Made by a program: the position numbers and the translations under genes. From assembly GCA_009776305.1 (NCBI GenBank), contig WRLY01000004.1, positions 124,001 through 188,000 of the forward strand: a stretch of DNA of 64,000 bases. Direction: 5' to 3'. How positions within the stretch are numbered: the stretch's first letter is position 1; each line of letters opens with the position of its first letter. The stretch is from Oscillospiraceae bacterium (GTDB lineage: Bacteria; Bacillota; Clostridia; Oscillospirales; Ruminococcaceae). The notes under the pieces were generated by a model. It saw only the letters and a program-made list of their open reading frames with translations. It did not search any database and had not been told where the DNA came from. Below, piece after piece: positions 42,575 to 51,938 of the stretch.

Positions 42575-42603
42575 TTGAAATTCTTTCCGTTATATAGTAT
42601 AAT
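42575..42603 (+). promoter_or_regulatory. Promoter of hprK cluster
   Basis: TTGAAA, 17-base spacer, TATAAT, about 60 bases before the hprK start. Confidence 0.7.
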
Positions 42604-42663
42604 ATTGTAGAGAACACCGTCAGGAGCGTTCCTATTGTAAATAAAAAACAGAGAGGGAATAAA

Positions 42664-43623
42664 ATGCCACAAGAATTTTTTGTAGGGCTTGACGTACTCA
42701 TTAATGAGTTCGAGCTCGAGGTTATGTACTCCGCGTGCGACCCGTCCGACATTCATGTGTTCAACAACGACATAAACCGCCCCGGATTGCAGCTGGCGGG
42801 ATTCTATGAATACTACGACAACAGCCGCATACAAATAGTGGGCAAGGCGGAGTTTGCCTATTTGGCGCGTTATACTGAGGAGGAAAGGCTTCGTGTCTTT
42901 GACGAGCTTTTTGTGACCAAGCCCCCTGCATTCATCATAACGCGGGAGATTGACCCTTACCCGGAGATTTTATCCGTCGCGGCGAATTATGAAGTCACAG
43001 TACTGCGAAGCAAGGAAAGCACATCGGCTTTTATGGCAAAGCTTATAGCCTATCTTAATATAAAGCTTGCGCCCCGCATTACCCGTCACGGCGTACTGAT
43101 TGAGGTTTACGGCGAGGGCTTGCTTATTTTGGGCGAAAGCGGCGTGGGTAAAAGCGAAACGGCGATTGAGCTTGTAAAGCGCGGTCACAGATTAGTTGCC
43201 GACGACGCGGTGGAAATCCGCCGCACCTCCAACATAACCCTTGTCGGGAGTTCTCCAGATAACATTCGCCACTTCCTTGAACTGCGGGGAATAGGCATTA
43301 TCAACGCCCGTCAGCTTTTCGGTATGGGGGCGGTTAAGATTTCGGAGAAAATCGACCTTGTTGTGGAGATGGAGCTTTGGAATCCCGAAAAGGTCTATGA
43401 CCGTATGGGTATGGACAATCATTATATGTCTATTTTAGGGGTTAAAGTTCCCCACGTAACCATACCTGTAAAGCCGGGACGAAACTTAGCCGTCATTCTT
43501 GAGGTAGCGGCTATGAACAACCGTCAGAAGAAGATGGGTTATAATGCCGCGAGAGAGCTTTTGGATAACTTAGGACTCAATATTGAGGCGAGTAATACCG
43601 TCACCGACTGGGAGCATACCTAA
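42664..43623 (+). CDS. hprK: HPr kinase/phosphorylase
   Basis: A 319-residue bifunctional enzyme that phosphorylates HPr on Ser46 and reverses it, the key step of carbon catabolite control in Gram-positive bacteria. The C-terminal catalytic domain has Walker A GESGVGKSETAIEL near 158, RGHRLVADDAVEI near 175 with the catalytic Asp, and the family signature ELRGIGIINARQLFG near 205. The N-terminal domain (1-130) is of the HprK type. AGAGGG ribosome site. Confidence 0.96.
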   Translation: MPQEFFVGLDVLINEFELEVMYSACDPSDIHVFNNDINRPGLQLAGFYEYYDNSRIQIVGKAEFAYLARYTEEERLRVFDELFVTKPPAFIITREIDPYPEILSVAANYEVTVLRSKESTSAFMAKLIAYLNIKLAPRITRHGVLIEVYGEGLLILGESGVGKSETAIELVKRGHRLVADDAVEIRRTSNITLVGSSPDNIRHFLELRGIGIINARQLFGMGAVKISEKIDLVVEMELWNPEKVYDRMGMDNHYMSILGVKVPHVTIPVKPGRNLAVILEVAAMNNRQKKMGYNAARELLDNLGLNIEASNTVTDWEHT

Positions 43624-43681
43624 ACCATCAATAATAAATAGTTTTCGTATACATAAAATGTGCGCGGAATAGAATTAAAGT

Positions 43682-44617
43682 ATGATTAAATCTGACAAAC
43701 TTGAAAAAATATGCCTAAAGTATAACGCGGCTTTCTGCAAGGATGAGGTTTTAGCGCCTTACACCACCTTTAAAATCGGCGGGACTTGCGATATTTTTAT
43801 AAAGATTAACAGCCGCGAATGTCTGCGCGACATTGTGCTTTGTTGTAAAAACGGGAATATACCCTGCCGTGTGATAGGCAGGGGAAGTAATATCCTTATT
43901 GGCGACGAAGGTGTAAAAGGCGCGGTTTTATTGCTTGGCGGCGATTTTGCGGCTGTTTCAACAGACAGCAAAGACAATGTAATATTTTGTGACGCGGGGG
44001 CAAGCCTGACAAGCTTGTGTCTTGCCGCTCGGGACAATTCGCTGACGGGTCTGGAATTTGCGTATGGAATTCCGGGTTCTGTCGGCGGTGCTGTTTATAT
44101 GAACGCGGGGGCTTACGACGGGGAAATTTCTCAGGTAATACGTTCCTGCGAGTACCTTGACGCCGACGGCAGTATAAAAAAGCTGAATTGCTTTAATAAT
44201 CCGGAATTCTCACACAGAAAAAGCCCCTTTACCTGCAAGCCGACGGCGGCAATATCCTCGAAAAAAATTATTCTGTCGGCTGAATTTGCGCTTACTTTAG
44301 GCAAACAAGCGCAAATTAATGCAAAAATGGAAGAATTTATGAAAAGGCGTAAAGATAAACAGCCCCTTGAATTCCCCAGTGCGGGCAGTACTTTTAAGCG
44401 ACCCGGAGGGGATTACGCGTCGCGGTTAGTTGATATATGCGGGCTTAAAGGTTTGTCGGTCGGCGGCGCACAGGTCAGCAAAAAGCACGCGGGGTTTATT
44501 ATAAATAAAGGTAACGCTACCTGCAAGGACGTTTTGGAGCTTATAGAAATTGTAAGGGCGCGAGTTCTTAGGGAAACGGGAATAAATTTGGAACGTGAAG
44601 TGGAGATTTTAAAATAA
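43682..44617 (+). CDS. murB: UDP-N-acetylenolpyruvoylglucosamine reductase
   Basis: A 311-residue FAD enzyme of peptidoglycan precursor synthesis. The FAD-binding part has YTTFKIGGTCDIFI near 26 and VIGRGSNILIGDEGVKG near 65; then GLEFAYGIPGSVGGAVYMNAGAYDGEI near 125, and EFPSAGSTFKRP near 230 with the proton-donor Ser. It stands between hprK and rapZ, a common clostridial order. Confidence 0.95.
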   Translation: MIKSDKLEKICLKYNAAFCKDEVLAPYTTFKIGGTCDIFIKINSRECLRDIVLCCKNGNIPCRVIGRGSNILIGDEGVKGAVLLLGGDFAAVSTDSKDNVIFCDAGASLTSLCLAARDNSLTGLEFAYGIPGSVGGAVYMNAGAYDGEISQVIRSCEYLDADGSIKKLNCFNNPEFSHRKSPFTCKPTAAISSKKIILSAEFALTLGKQAQINAKMEEFMKRRKDKQPLEFPSAGSTFKRPGGDYASRLVDICGLKGLSVGGAQVSKKHAGFIINKGNATCKDVLELIEIVRARVLRETGINLEREVEILK

Positions 44618-44659
44618 TAGCTGATTTACCGCAATTCATAACCTGTGGAGGTTTGATAT

Positions 44660-45526
44660 ATGGAAATAATTATAATAACCGGCTTATCCGGTTCGGGGAA
44701 ATCCTGTGTGGCAGATATTTTGGAGGATACGGGCTATTTTTGCGCCGACAATCTTCCGCCTCAGCTTATTACAAAATTTGCGGAAATATGCAGGGAAAGT
44801 CCCGCGATTGAAAAAGTAGCGTTAGTCACCGATATTCGCGGCGGCTCAATGTTTTTGTCTTTACCTGAAAGGCTTGACGACTTGCGGGAAAAAGGTTTCA
44901 ACGTGAAGTTGCTTTACGCCGACGCCGACCCCGAAGCTATAAAAAAGCGGTTCAGTGAAACCCGCCGCCGTCACCCTCTTATAGATATGGCGGGCGGCGA
45001 TTTGGATAAGGCTATTGCCGCCGAAAGGGATATTTTAGCCCCTATGAAACAGGTAGCGGATTTTTATATTGATACCAGCGTGATTGCCGTTTCACGGCTT
45101 AAAGAGCATATTTCAGAGTTGCTGTCGCAGGATTTTTCAGGTACTATGGCAATAACCTGTATGTCGTTCGGATTTAAGCACGGTATTCCGGGGCAGACAG
45201 ACTTAATGTTCGATGTGCGGTTTTTACCCAACCCTTTTTATGAGGAAAATCTGAAACAAAAAACAGGGCTTGAAAAAGAAGTGCGCGATTTTGTCATGGA
45301 CTCGGATGTAACCAAAACCGCGCTTGAAAAAATCGGCGATTTGCTTGACTTTTTAATCCCCGAATATGTTAAGGAGGGTAAAAGCCGCCTGACAATCGCT
45401 TTCGGCTGTACGGGCGGGCGGCACAGGAGCGTTGCTTTGGCTGAGTATTTCCGCGACGAGCTGAAAAGCAAAGGTTATAACGCGGGGGTTCTGCACAGGA
45501 ATATCGGGGAGCAGGGCGGACGTTGA
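44660..45526 (+). CDS. rapZ: RNase adapter/nucleotide-binding protein RapZ (YvcJ)
   Basis: A 288-residue P-loop protein: Walker A GLSGSGKSCVADILED at 8-23, NLPPQLI near 35, ETRRRHPL near 105, and the C-terminal block CMSFGFKHGIPGQTDLMFDVRFLPNP followed by AFGCTGGRHRSVALAE and LHRNI. RapZ/YvcJ proteins bind nucleotides and influence small RNA turnover or competence. It precedes whiA; the yvcK/mgfA gene usually found between them is absent here. Confidence 0.94.
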   Translation: MEIIIITGLSGSGKSCVADILEDTGYFCADNLPPQLITKFAEICRESPAIEKVALVTDIRGGSMFLSLPERLDDLREKGFNVKLLYADADPEAIKKRFSETRRRHPLIDMAGGDLDKAIAAERDILAPMKQVADFYIDTSVIAVSRLKEHISELLSQDFSGTMAITCMSFGFKHGIPGQTDLMFDVRFLPNPFYEENLKQKTGLEKEVRDFVMDSDVTKTALEKIGDLLDFLIPEYVKEGKSRLTIAFGCTGGRHRSVALAEYFRDELKSKGYNAGVLHRNIGEQGGR

Positions 45527-45542
45527 AAAAAGGGGGAAGTAA

Positions 45543-46253
45543 ATGTCTTTTTCAAGTGACGTCAAAAACGAACTTAATAATATACCTGTAACCTCCAAAA
45601 AGGCTCGTCAAGCTTTGCGTCAGGGTATGCTTTACGGTTCAAAAAATGAAAAAGCAGGCAGGCTAATAACCCCAAGCGGCGACAACGAAACAGGTTTATT
45701 TCTACGGGGCGTTTTTTTGTCTTGCGGAACCGTTTCAGACCCTGTAAAGGATTATCATTTGGAATTAAACCTGCCTGATGAAAATAAGCGAGAGGAATTA
45801 TTCACACTAATTACCGAAAACGGAATAGCCATAAGAAAATCGGCAGGGAAAAACCGCCTGTATATCAAGGAGAGCGAGCTTATTTCAGACTTTTTGACCT
45901 ATATCGGCGCGGGCGTAAATTCAATGGAAATCATGAACGCGAAAATTTTAAAAGAATTACGAAACAACATCAACCGTACCGTCAACTGCGAGGCGGCAAA
46001 TATAGGAAAAACCGCGCGGGCGGCGGGCAAGCAGATTGCCGACATTGAGCTGATTTATAAGAAAAAAGGCAAAAATTTTCTGCCGCCCGAGCTTCGTCAG
46101 GTAGCCGACTTGAGGCTGAATCATTTTGAAAAGAGCTTGAAAGAAATCGGCGAGGAGTGCGAGCCTAAACTAAGCCGAAGTGGGGTTTTCCACAGGTTGG
46201 AGAAAATCGGCAATATAGCGGAGAAGTTAAAAAATGAAAATCAAAAAAATTAA
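45543..46253 (+). CDS. whiA: WhiA family DNA-binding regulator (short)
   Basis: At 236 residues it is shorter than the roughly 300 of Bacillus WhiA. It keeps the start MSFSSDVKNELNNI, the LAGLIDADG-like fold (RGVFLSCGTVSDP, LELNLPD) and the C-terminal helix-turn-helix (NRTVNCEAANIGKTARAAGKQ, LPPELRQVADLRL, LSRSGVFHRLEKI). WhiA affects cell division and chromosome segregation in Firmicutes. It overlaps aroB by 20 bases. Confidence 0.9.
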   Translation: MSFSSDVKNELNNIPVTSKKARQALRQGMLYGSKNEKAGRLITPSGDNETGLFLRGVFLSCGTVSDPVKDYHLELNLPDENKREELFTLITENGIAIRKSAGKNRLYIKESELISDFLTYIGAGVNSMEIMNAKILKELRNNINRTVNCEAANIGKTARAAGKQIADIELIYKKKGKNFLPPELRQVADLRLNHFEKSLKEIGEECEPKLSRSGVFHRLEKIGNIAEKLKNENQKN

Positions 46254-47307
46254 AATAAACGCAAAAACCCCTTATGACGTTATTGTAGGTAAAGGCTTGT
46301 TGCCGGAATTAGCGGCGTACCTGCCAAATGAATTACATGTAGGCAAAACAGCCGTAATTATTACAGATAGTAATGTTATGCCTTTATATGAGCCTCTTGC
46401 ACGTAAATCCCTCGAAGACGCGGGTTACAAGGTGATTTCCCATGCCTTTGAAAGCGGCGAGAAGCATAAAACGCCCGAAGAATTAATAAAAATATTAAAC
46501 TTTATGGCAGACAATAAAGTTACCCGCTCAGATTTTATTATTGCGCTCGGCGGCGGGATTACGGGGGATATGGCGGGTTTTGCGGCGGGGGTTTATCTGC
46601 GGGGGATAGATTATGTGCAGATTCCGACCACGTTTTTGGCGGCGGTGGATTCTTCCGTTGGGGGGAAAACAGCGGTAAATTTAAACGCAGGGAAAAATTT
46701 AGCAGGGCTTTTTTATCAGCCGAGCGTTGTCATTTGCGACCCTGATGTTTTTGAAACTTTAGATGATTTAACCTTTGCGGACGGCGTTTCGGAGGCGATC
46801 AAGCACGGGTTTATTTTGGACGGGGAATTTTTTCTTAAGCTTAAAGGGAAAACCCGAGCTCAATATATGGACGATATTGTAGAGATTATCGCGCGGAATG
46901 TTGAAATCAAGGGTGAAATCGTAGGTGCGGACGAGTTTGAGCGGGGTAAAAGACAGCTTTTGAATTTCGGACATACGGCGGGTCACGCTATTGAAAAATG
47001 CACCGACCATGCTTATACCCACGGACAAGCCGTGGCGGCGGGAATGTTTATCATGTCGCGGGCGGGGTATAAAAAGGGGTTTTGCGAGCAAGATTTTTCA
47101 AGTGAAATCAGCGAGGCTTTAGTTGCTTTTCCGTGGCAATTTACTTTTAAATTTTCAGTTGAGGATATGTATCAAGCGGCGTTGTCAGATAAAAAAAGAA
47201 GCGGCGGCAAAATAAATATCATAATTCCCGAAAGTGTAGGAAAATGCGTAATTAAAGAGATAAACGCCGAAGAATTATATGAAATCTTTGAACTTGGAGT
47301 GAAATAA
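46234..47307 (+). CDS. aroB: 3-dehydroquinate synthase
   Basis: A 357-residue NAD- and metal-dependent enzyme, second step of the shikimate pathway. Motifs: ESGEKHKTPE near 76, ALGGGITGDMAGFAAGVYLRG near 105, QIPTTFLAAVDSSVGGKTAVN near 130, and the metal ligands in FADGVSEAIKHG near 185, NFGHTAGHAIEK near 245 and THGQAVAAGM near 262. It leads a shikimate run aroB-aroA-aroC-pheA. Confidence 0.96.
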   Translation: MKIKKIKINAKTPYDVIVGKGLLPELAAYLPNELHVGKTAVIITDSNVMPLYEPLARKSLEDAGYKVISHAFESGEKHKTPEELIKILNFMADNKVTRSDFIIALGGGITGDMAGFAAGVYLRGIDYVQIPTTFLAAVDSSVGGKTAVNLNAGKNLAGLFYQPSVVICDPDVFETLDDLTFADGVSEAIKHGFILDGEFFLKLKGKTRAQYMDDIVEIIARNVEIKGEIVGADEFERGKRQLLNFGHTAGHAIEKCTDHAYTHGQAVAAGMFIMSRAGYKKGFCEQDFSSEISEALVAFPWQFTFKFSVEDMYQAALSDKKRSGGKINIIIPESVGKCVIKEINAEELYEIFELGVK

Positions 47308-48543
47308 ATGGACGTAAAAATAACTCCTCATGTTTTAGGGGGGGGTATCAGGGCAATTACCTCAAAATCGGCGGCTCACCGAGCTTTAATCTGTGCGGCG
47401 ATTTCGCGGTGGCAGGGGCAGGGAGAGACCGAAGTCCGCTTTGACGATACCTCTGAAGATATTGAAGCTACGGCTAAATGTCTTGAAGCAATGAGGGAAA
47501 AGAATTCGCCCGTTGTGAACTGCGGGGAAAGCGGCTCGACTTTCAGGTTTTTGTTGCCGTTAGCGTTGCTCTTATGTGAAAATGCCGAATTTGCGGGAAA
47601 GGGCAGGTTGCCCGAACGCCCGATTTCGGATTTACTGAACGCACTTCGCGCTAACGGCGCGGAATTTTCAGCCGAAAAAATTCCTTTTAGGGTTTCGGGT
47701 AAACTTAAAAGCGGTGAATACAGACTTCCCGGTAACATAAGTTCGCAGTTTGTGAGCGGGTTGTTATTCGCGTTACCGCTTTTGGACGGCGACAGCGTTA
47801 TAACCCTGACCTCCCGACTTGAATCTATAGCTTACGTTGATATGACGGTTAATATGTTGAAAAAATTCGGGGTTGAAATAATTCATGAAGCTGACAATTA
47901 TACGGTTAAAGGAAATCAAAAGTATCGCTCTCCCGAAGTCATAAACGTTGAAAGTGACTGGTCGAACGCCGCATTTTTTCTTGCGGCGGGGGCGCTTGGA
48001 GAAAGCCGAAACGGTGTTACTATGACAGGGCTTGACATGAATTCCGCGCAGGGAGATAAGGAAATAGTAGAATTATTGAAAAAGTTCGGCGCGGGAGTTA
48101 AGGTTTGCGAAAAAAGCGTTAAGGTTTTGCCCGGGGAACTTAAAGGCATAGAAATTGATGTTTCGGAAATACCTGATTTACTTCCTATTTTGGCGGTTAC
48201 GGGGGCGTTTGCAAAAGGCAAAACCCTGCTTTATAACGCCGCAAGATTAAGAATGAAAGAAAGCGACCGCCTGTCGAGCGTTTGCGAAATGCTTGGGAAT
48301 CTCGGAGCAAAAGTTGAGGAAAAGCCCGACAGCCTTGTAATTACGGGAAGTCCCGGTAAGCTTAATGGCGGAACAGTAAACGGCAAAGGCGACCACAGAA
48401 TCGTTATGTCGGCGGCAATTTGCGGGTGCTTTTGTGAAAACGAGGTCATGATTAAAGGCGCGGAAGCCGTAAATAAATCCTATCCGAGATTTTTCGAGGA
48501 TTACGCTAAATTAGGGGGTAAGTATGTCATCGGTTTTCGGTAA
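47308..48543 (+). CDS. aroA: 3-phosphoshikimate 1-carboxyvinyltransferase (EPSP synthase)
   Basis: A 411-residue EPSP synthase joined directly to aroB (start immediately follows its stop). Motifs: SKSAAHRALICAAI near 20 (usually SKS..R), CGESGSTFRFLLPLALL near 72, GRLPERPISDLL near 100, and RLRMKESDRLSSVCEMLGNLG near 312. It transfers enolpyruvate from PEP to shikimate 3-phosphate. Confidence 0.96.
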   Translation: MDVKITPHVLGGGIRAITSKSAAHRALICAAISRWQGQGETEVRFDDTSEDIEATAKCLEAMREKNSPVVNCGESGSTFRFLLPLALLLCENAEFAGKGRLPERPISDLLNALRANGAEFSAEKIPFRVSGKLKSGEYRLPGNISSQFVSGLLFALPLLDGDSVITLTSRLESIAYVDMTVNMLKKFGVEIIHEADNYTVKGNQKYRSPEVINVESDWSNAAFFLAAGALGESRNGVTMTGLDMNSAQGDKEIVELLKKFGAGVKVCEKSVKVLPGELKGIEIDVSEIPDLLPILAVTGAFAKGKTLLYNAARLRMKESDRLSSVCEMLGNLGAKVEEKPDSLVITGSPGKLNGGTVNGKGDHRIVMSAAICGCFCENEVMIKGAEAVNKSYPRFFEDYAKLGGKYVIGFR

Positions 48544-49606
48544 AAATCTAAAAGTTTCAATCTTCGGGGAATCCCACGGGCAGGCAATCGGCGCGGTAAT
48601 CGACGGACTTCCCGCCGGTGAGGAAATTGACAGGGAGGAGCTCTGCGTATTTATGGCAAGGCGTGCGCCCGGAGGCGGGTTTGCCACGCCGCGCAAGGAA
48701 AGCGATTTGCCTGAATTTATATCGGGAATTTATACCAACGAGCCATTGGCGGCGATTAAAACCACTGGCGCGCCTGTCTGCATTATAATTGAAAATAAAA
48801 ATGCGCGGTCTTCCGACTACGCTAAATTAAACCGAATCCCCCGCCCCGGTCACGCTGATTTTACAGCGTGGCTAAAGTATAAAGGTTTCGCCGATATGCG
48901 GGGAGGCGGGCATTTTTCGGGCAGACTAACCGCTCCGCTTTGTGCGGCAGGGGGGATTGCACTCCAAATTCTAAAAAGGCGAGGCGTCAGCATAGGCAGC
49001 CATATAGCCTCAATAGGTGAAGTTAATGACAGTTTTTTCGGCGTAGGTGTTACAAAGGAGCAATTAGCTGAAATTTCGGCAAAAAGTTTCCCTGTTATAG
49101 ACGCCCAAGCGGGCGAAAAAATGAAAGCGCTTATAAAAAGTCTTGACGGTGATTCTGTCGGGGGTGTGATTGAATGTTGCGCTGTCGGCGTTCCCGCAGG
49201 GCTTGGCGGGGGAATTTACGGACTTGAAAGCTCTCTCGCCGCAATACTTTTCGGGATTCCTGCCGTTAAGGGGGTTGAATTCGGCTCGGGATTTGAGGGG
49301 AGTGGAAAATTAGGCAGTCAGAATAATGACAGATTTATTATAAATGGTGGGGAAATAGTTACCAAAACTAACAATCACGGCGGAATCCTCGGGGGGATTA
49401 CCACGGGTATGCCGCTTGTGTTCAGAATCGCACTGAAACCAACGCCGTCAATCGCGCTCGAACAGGACAGCGTTGACATTGATACCCTTAAAAGCGTCAA
49501 GCTTGAAATCGGCGGCAGGCACGACCCCTGTATTGCGGTACGCGCCGCACCTGTGGCGGAGGCGGTAGCGGCGTTGGTGGTGCTTGATGAGATGATGTGC
49601 GGGTAA
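48524..49606 (+). CDS. aroC: Chorismate synthase
   Basis: A 360-residue FMN-dependent enzyme making chorismate from EPSP. Motifs: GESHGQAIGAVIDGLPAG at 15-32, RRAPGGGFATPRKESD near 46, RPGHADFTAWLKY near 105, DMRGGGHFSGRLTAP near 123 and the C-terminal GRHDPCIAVRAAPVAEA. The gene overlaps the end of aroA by 20 bases and has an AGGGGG ribosome site. Confidence 0.96.
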   Translation: MSSVFGKNLKVSIFGESHGQAIGAVIDGLPAGEEIDREELCVFMARRAPGGGFATPRKESDLPEFISGIYTNEPLAAIKTTGAPVCIIIENKNARSSDYAKLNRIPRPGHADFTAWLKYKGFADMRGGGHFSGRLTAPLCAAGGIALQILKRRGVSIGSHIASIGEVNDSFFGVGVTKEQLAEISAKSFPVIDAQAGEKMKALIKSLDGDSVGGVIECCAVGVPAGLGGGIYGLESSLAAILFGIPAVKGVEFGSGFEGSGKLGSQNNDRFIINGGEIVTKTNNHGGILGGITTGMPLVFRIALKPTPSIALEQDSVDIDTLKSVKLEIGGRHDPCIAVRAAPVAEAVAALVVLDEMMCG

Positions 49607-49642
49607 TTTATATTTTACATTTAAAAGAAAGGAACAAAAACA

Positions 49643-50776
49643 ATGAATCTAAACGACATCAGAAAAGAAATCGACTCGACCGATAACCAAATAGCCGAAC
49701 TGATTCACAAGCGCATGGAGATTATCAAAAAAGTCGCGGAATACAAAAAGCAGACGGGCACGGGCGTTGCCGATAAAAAGCGGGAGCGTGAAATTTTAGA
49801 CCGTATCTGTAAAGAAGAAAGCGATGATTATTTGCGGTTGGTTTTTTTAACGATTTTTGACGCCAGCCGTTCCTATCAAAGCTATCTTATGGGAAATAAA
49901 AATGAATTGTCCGAGAGAATAACAAAAGCGCTGGAGGAAACCCCTCAGCTTTTCCCGAGAAAAGCCACGGTCGCCTGTCAGGGCGTGGAGGGCGCGTTCT
50001 CACAGCAGGCGTGTAACAGACTGTTTCCAATCGCTAATATTATGTACTTTTCCGACTTTGATTTGGTTTTTAAGGCGGTTGAAAGCGGAATGTGCGCCTA
50101 TGGGCTTTTGCCGCTTGAAAACAGCTCCTACGGCTCTGTCGGCGAGGTTTACGACCTTATGCGGACAAAGAATTTCAATATTGTAAGAAGTATACGTCTG
50201 CATATTCATCACGCGCTTTTAGCCAAAAAGGGCGTAAAATTAGATGAAGTTACCGAAGTATTATCAATTGACCCCGCTTTGGGGCAATGCGGCGAGTTTT
50301 TAAGAAACCTTAAAAATGTGAAAATTACTACATTCCCGAATACCGCCGCTGCCGCCGAATATGTCTCGAAGTCGCCTGACAGGGGAGTAGCCGCCGTTTG
50401 TTCGCCGAGTTGCGCCGATTATTACGGACTTGACGTTCTGAAAGACGGCATACAGGACAGCGATAATAATTATACCCGCTTTATCTGTATTTCCAAAAAG
50501 CCGGAAATTTATCCCGGCTCAAACCGCATAAGCCTTATGCTTAGTCTGCCGCATGAACCGGGCAGTCTTTACCGTCTTGTGGGCAGATTCGCCTCACTGG
50601 GTTTAAACCTGAATAAGCTCGAAAGCCGTACCATAAGCGGAAAGGATTTTTCATTTATGTTTTATTTCGACTTTGAGGGTTCTGTTGTTGACGAACGGGT
50701 TAAGGCGTTGCTTGCCGACCTTTCGGAGAGCAATCACAGTTTTGTATTTTTGGGGAATTATTTGGAGGTTAATTAG
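49643..50776 (+). CDS. pheA: Bifunctional chorismate mutase/prephenate dehydratase (P-protein)
   Basis: A 377-residue fusion. Residues 1-85 are an AroQ-type chorismate mutase (LNDIRKEIDSTDNQIAELIHKR). From about 110 a prephenate dehydratase domain follows (VACQGVEGAFSQQACNRLF, LPLENSSYGSVGEVYDL), and the end is an ACT domain (HEPGSLYRLVGRFASLGLN, LNKLESR) for feedback inhibition by phenylalanine. It takes chorismate to phenylpyruvate and closes the shikimate run. The threonine next to the dehydratase catalytic Phe (usually TRF) is present in NYTRFICIS. Confidence 0.95.
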   Translation: MNLNDIRKEIDSTDNQIAELIHKRMEIIKKVAEYKKQTGTGVADKKREREILDRICKEESDDYLRLVFLTIFDASRSYQSYLMGNKNELSERITKALEETPQLFPRKATVACQGVEGAFSQQACNRLFPIANIMYFSDFDLVFKAVESGMCAYGLLPLENSSYGSVGEVYDLMRTKNFNIVRSIRLHIHHALLAKKGVKLDEVTEVLSIDPALGQCGEFLRNLKNVKITTFPNTAAAAEYVSKSPDRGVAAVCSPSCADYYGLDVLKDGIQDSDNNYTRFICISKKPEIYPGSNRISLMLSLPHEPGSLYRLVGRFASLGLNLNKLESRTISGKDFSFMFYFDFEGSVVDERVKALLADLSESNHSFVFLGNYLEVN

Positions 50777-50895
50777 GTACTGTTGTATATTAAGGCAGAA
50801 AGTGCAAACCTTAAAAGCCGCCGACTTTTACACGCTCGTCGCAATTCTCGCAATATAATATGCCTGTACGTTTTGATAACTGTCTTGCGGAAAAT

Positions 50896-50943
50896 AAATT
50901 GTCCCTTAGACAAGCCATTTAAAGGTTGCCTAAGGGACAATTT
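50896..50943. terminator. Terminator hairpin between pheA and tRNA-Leu
   Basis: Perfect 13-bp arms AAATTGTCCCTTA / TAAGGGACAATTT with a 22-base loop. It can stop both the pheA mRNA and the converging tRNA transcript. The 118 bases between pheA and the hairpin hold nothing recognisable. Confidence 0.75.
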
Positions 50944-50944
50944 C

Positions 50945-51027
50945 TGCGGATAAGAGGACTTGAACCTCCACCTAATTGCTTAGACATGGACCTGAACCAT
51001 GCGCGTCTGCCATTCCGCCATATCCGC
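50945..51027 (-). tRNA. tRNA-Leu (anticodon CAG)
   Basis: Acceptor arms GCGGATA/TATCCGC, anticodon stem CATGG/CCATG with loop TTCAGGT (anticodon CAG), a long variable arm (CTAA-GCAA-TTAG) typical of class II tRNAs, and T arm GAGG-TTCAAGT-CCTC. No CCA is encoded. Confidence 0.95.
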
Positions 51028-51114
51028 ATATTATTTCCTTAACCGACAAATTAAATTATAGCACACCTTTTTTGAAAAAGCAATATATTTGCCTGAAATA
51101 ATAAATGCCATGTT

Positions 51115-51141
51115 TTAGCACTCTCTGGTTGAGAGTGCTAA
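51115..51141. promoter_or_regulatory. CIRCE operator (HrcA binding site)
   Basis: Perfect TTAGCACTC, 9 bases, GAGTGCTAA, about 100 bases upstream of hsp20. HrcA repressor binding here would give heat-shock control. Confidence 0.93.
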
Positions 51142-51243
51142 AATTCGCCTTTTTGTCACTAAATCATCACACGGTTATCACTTCTCGGGGTTAATATATA
51201 ATCACAGAAAACACCGTTCAACGGAAGAAGGAGGAAATTCATA

Positions 51244-51657
51244 ATGTTTAGAATCACACCGTACAAAAGCTTTGACCTACTCGACGCGTTCAGAGATTTC
51301 GAGAGAGATTTCTTCGGAAGCGAAATGCCTGTAACCACCTGCAAAACCGATATACGCGAGGAAGACGGAAAGTTTATCCTTGACGCGGAAATGCCCGGTT
51401 TCGACAAAGAAGATATAAAAATCGACGTCGAGGGCGAACGCCTCTGCCTCACAGCCGAGCGTAAAAATCAAAGCGAAACAAAAGAAAGTAGCTTTATCCG
51501 CAGGGAGCGCAGTTATGGCGCGTACAAAAGATGCTTTAATATCGAAAATGTTGAAGCAGACAAAATCGAAGCCGCATACAAAAACGGCGTACTGACCGTA
51601 ACAATGCCCAAAAAGGGTGAAGAAACGCCTAAGGCGAGAAGATTAGAGATTAACTGA
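51244..51657 (+). CDS. hsp20: Small heat shock protein, Hsp20/alpha-crystallin family
   Basis: A 137-residue holdase chaperone. The alpha-crystallin domain runs from about 35 to 130 with DIREEDGKFILDAEMPGFDKEDI, SFIRRERSYGAYKRCF and the family end motif AAYKNGVLTVTMPK, followed by a short tail. AAGGAGG lies before the ATG. A CIRCE element upstream places it in the HrcA regulon, unusual but known for clostridial hsp18-type genes. Confidence 0.95.
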   Translation: MFRITPYKSFDLLDAFRDFERDFFGSEMPVTTCKTDIREEDGKFILDAEMPGFDKEDIKIDVEGERLCLTAERKNQSETKESSFIRRERSYGAYKRCFNIENVEADKIEAAYKNGVLTVTMPKKGEETPKARRLEIN

Positions 51658-51666
51658 AAACAAGCA

Positions 51667-51707
51667 AAATGGCGGGGAACGCAACAAACTCCCCGCCATT
51701 TGTTTTT
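51667..51707 (+). terminator. Terminator of hsp20
   Basis: 12-bp arms AAATGGCGGGGA / TCCCCGCCATTT then GTTTTT. Confidence 0.9.
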
Positions 51708-51742
51708 GCAACCGTTGCGTAACCAACCTTTGTGTAAATTAA

Positions 51743-51788
51743 ATAAAATTACCCAATATATATATATATATATATATTGGGTAATTTT
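51743..51788. repeat. 46-bp perfect palindrome with (AT)11 core
   Basis: TAAAATTACCCA and its inverse TGGGTAATTTTA flank eleven AT dinucleotides. It lies between hsp20 and the next promoter; it could extrude a cruciform or act as an AU-rich hairpin, and the repeat number may vary. Confidence 0.85.
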
Positions 51789-51938
51789 ATACAAAAAAGC
51801 GAGTTAAAATTCTACGCGATTTACGATATTCCATAAAAAAATTGACGATTGTCCATTGACTTTTGGAAAAAACATGATAAAATAATATTACACATTTTTT
51901 ATGTGCAATATTATTTTACTTACAAAGGAGAAAAATTC

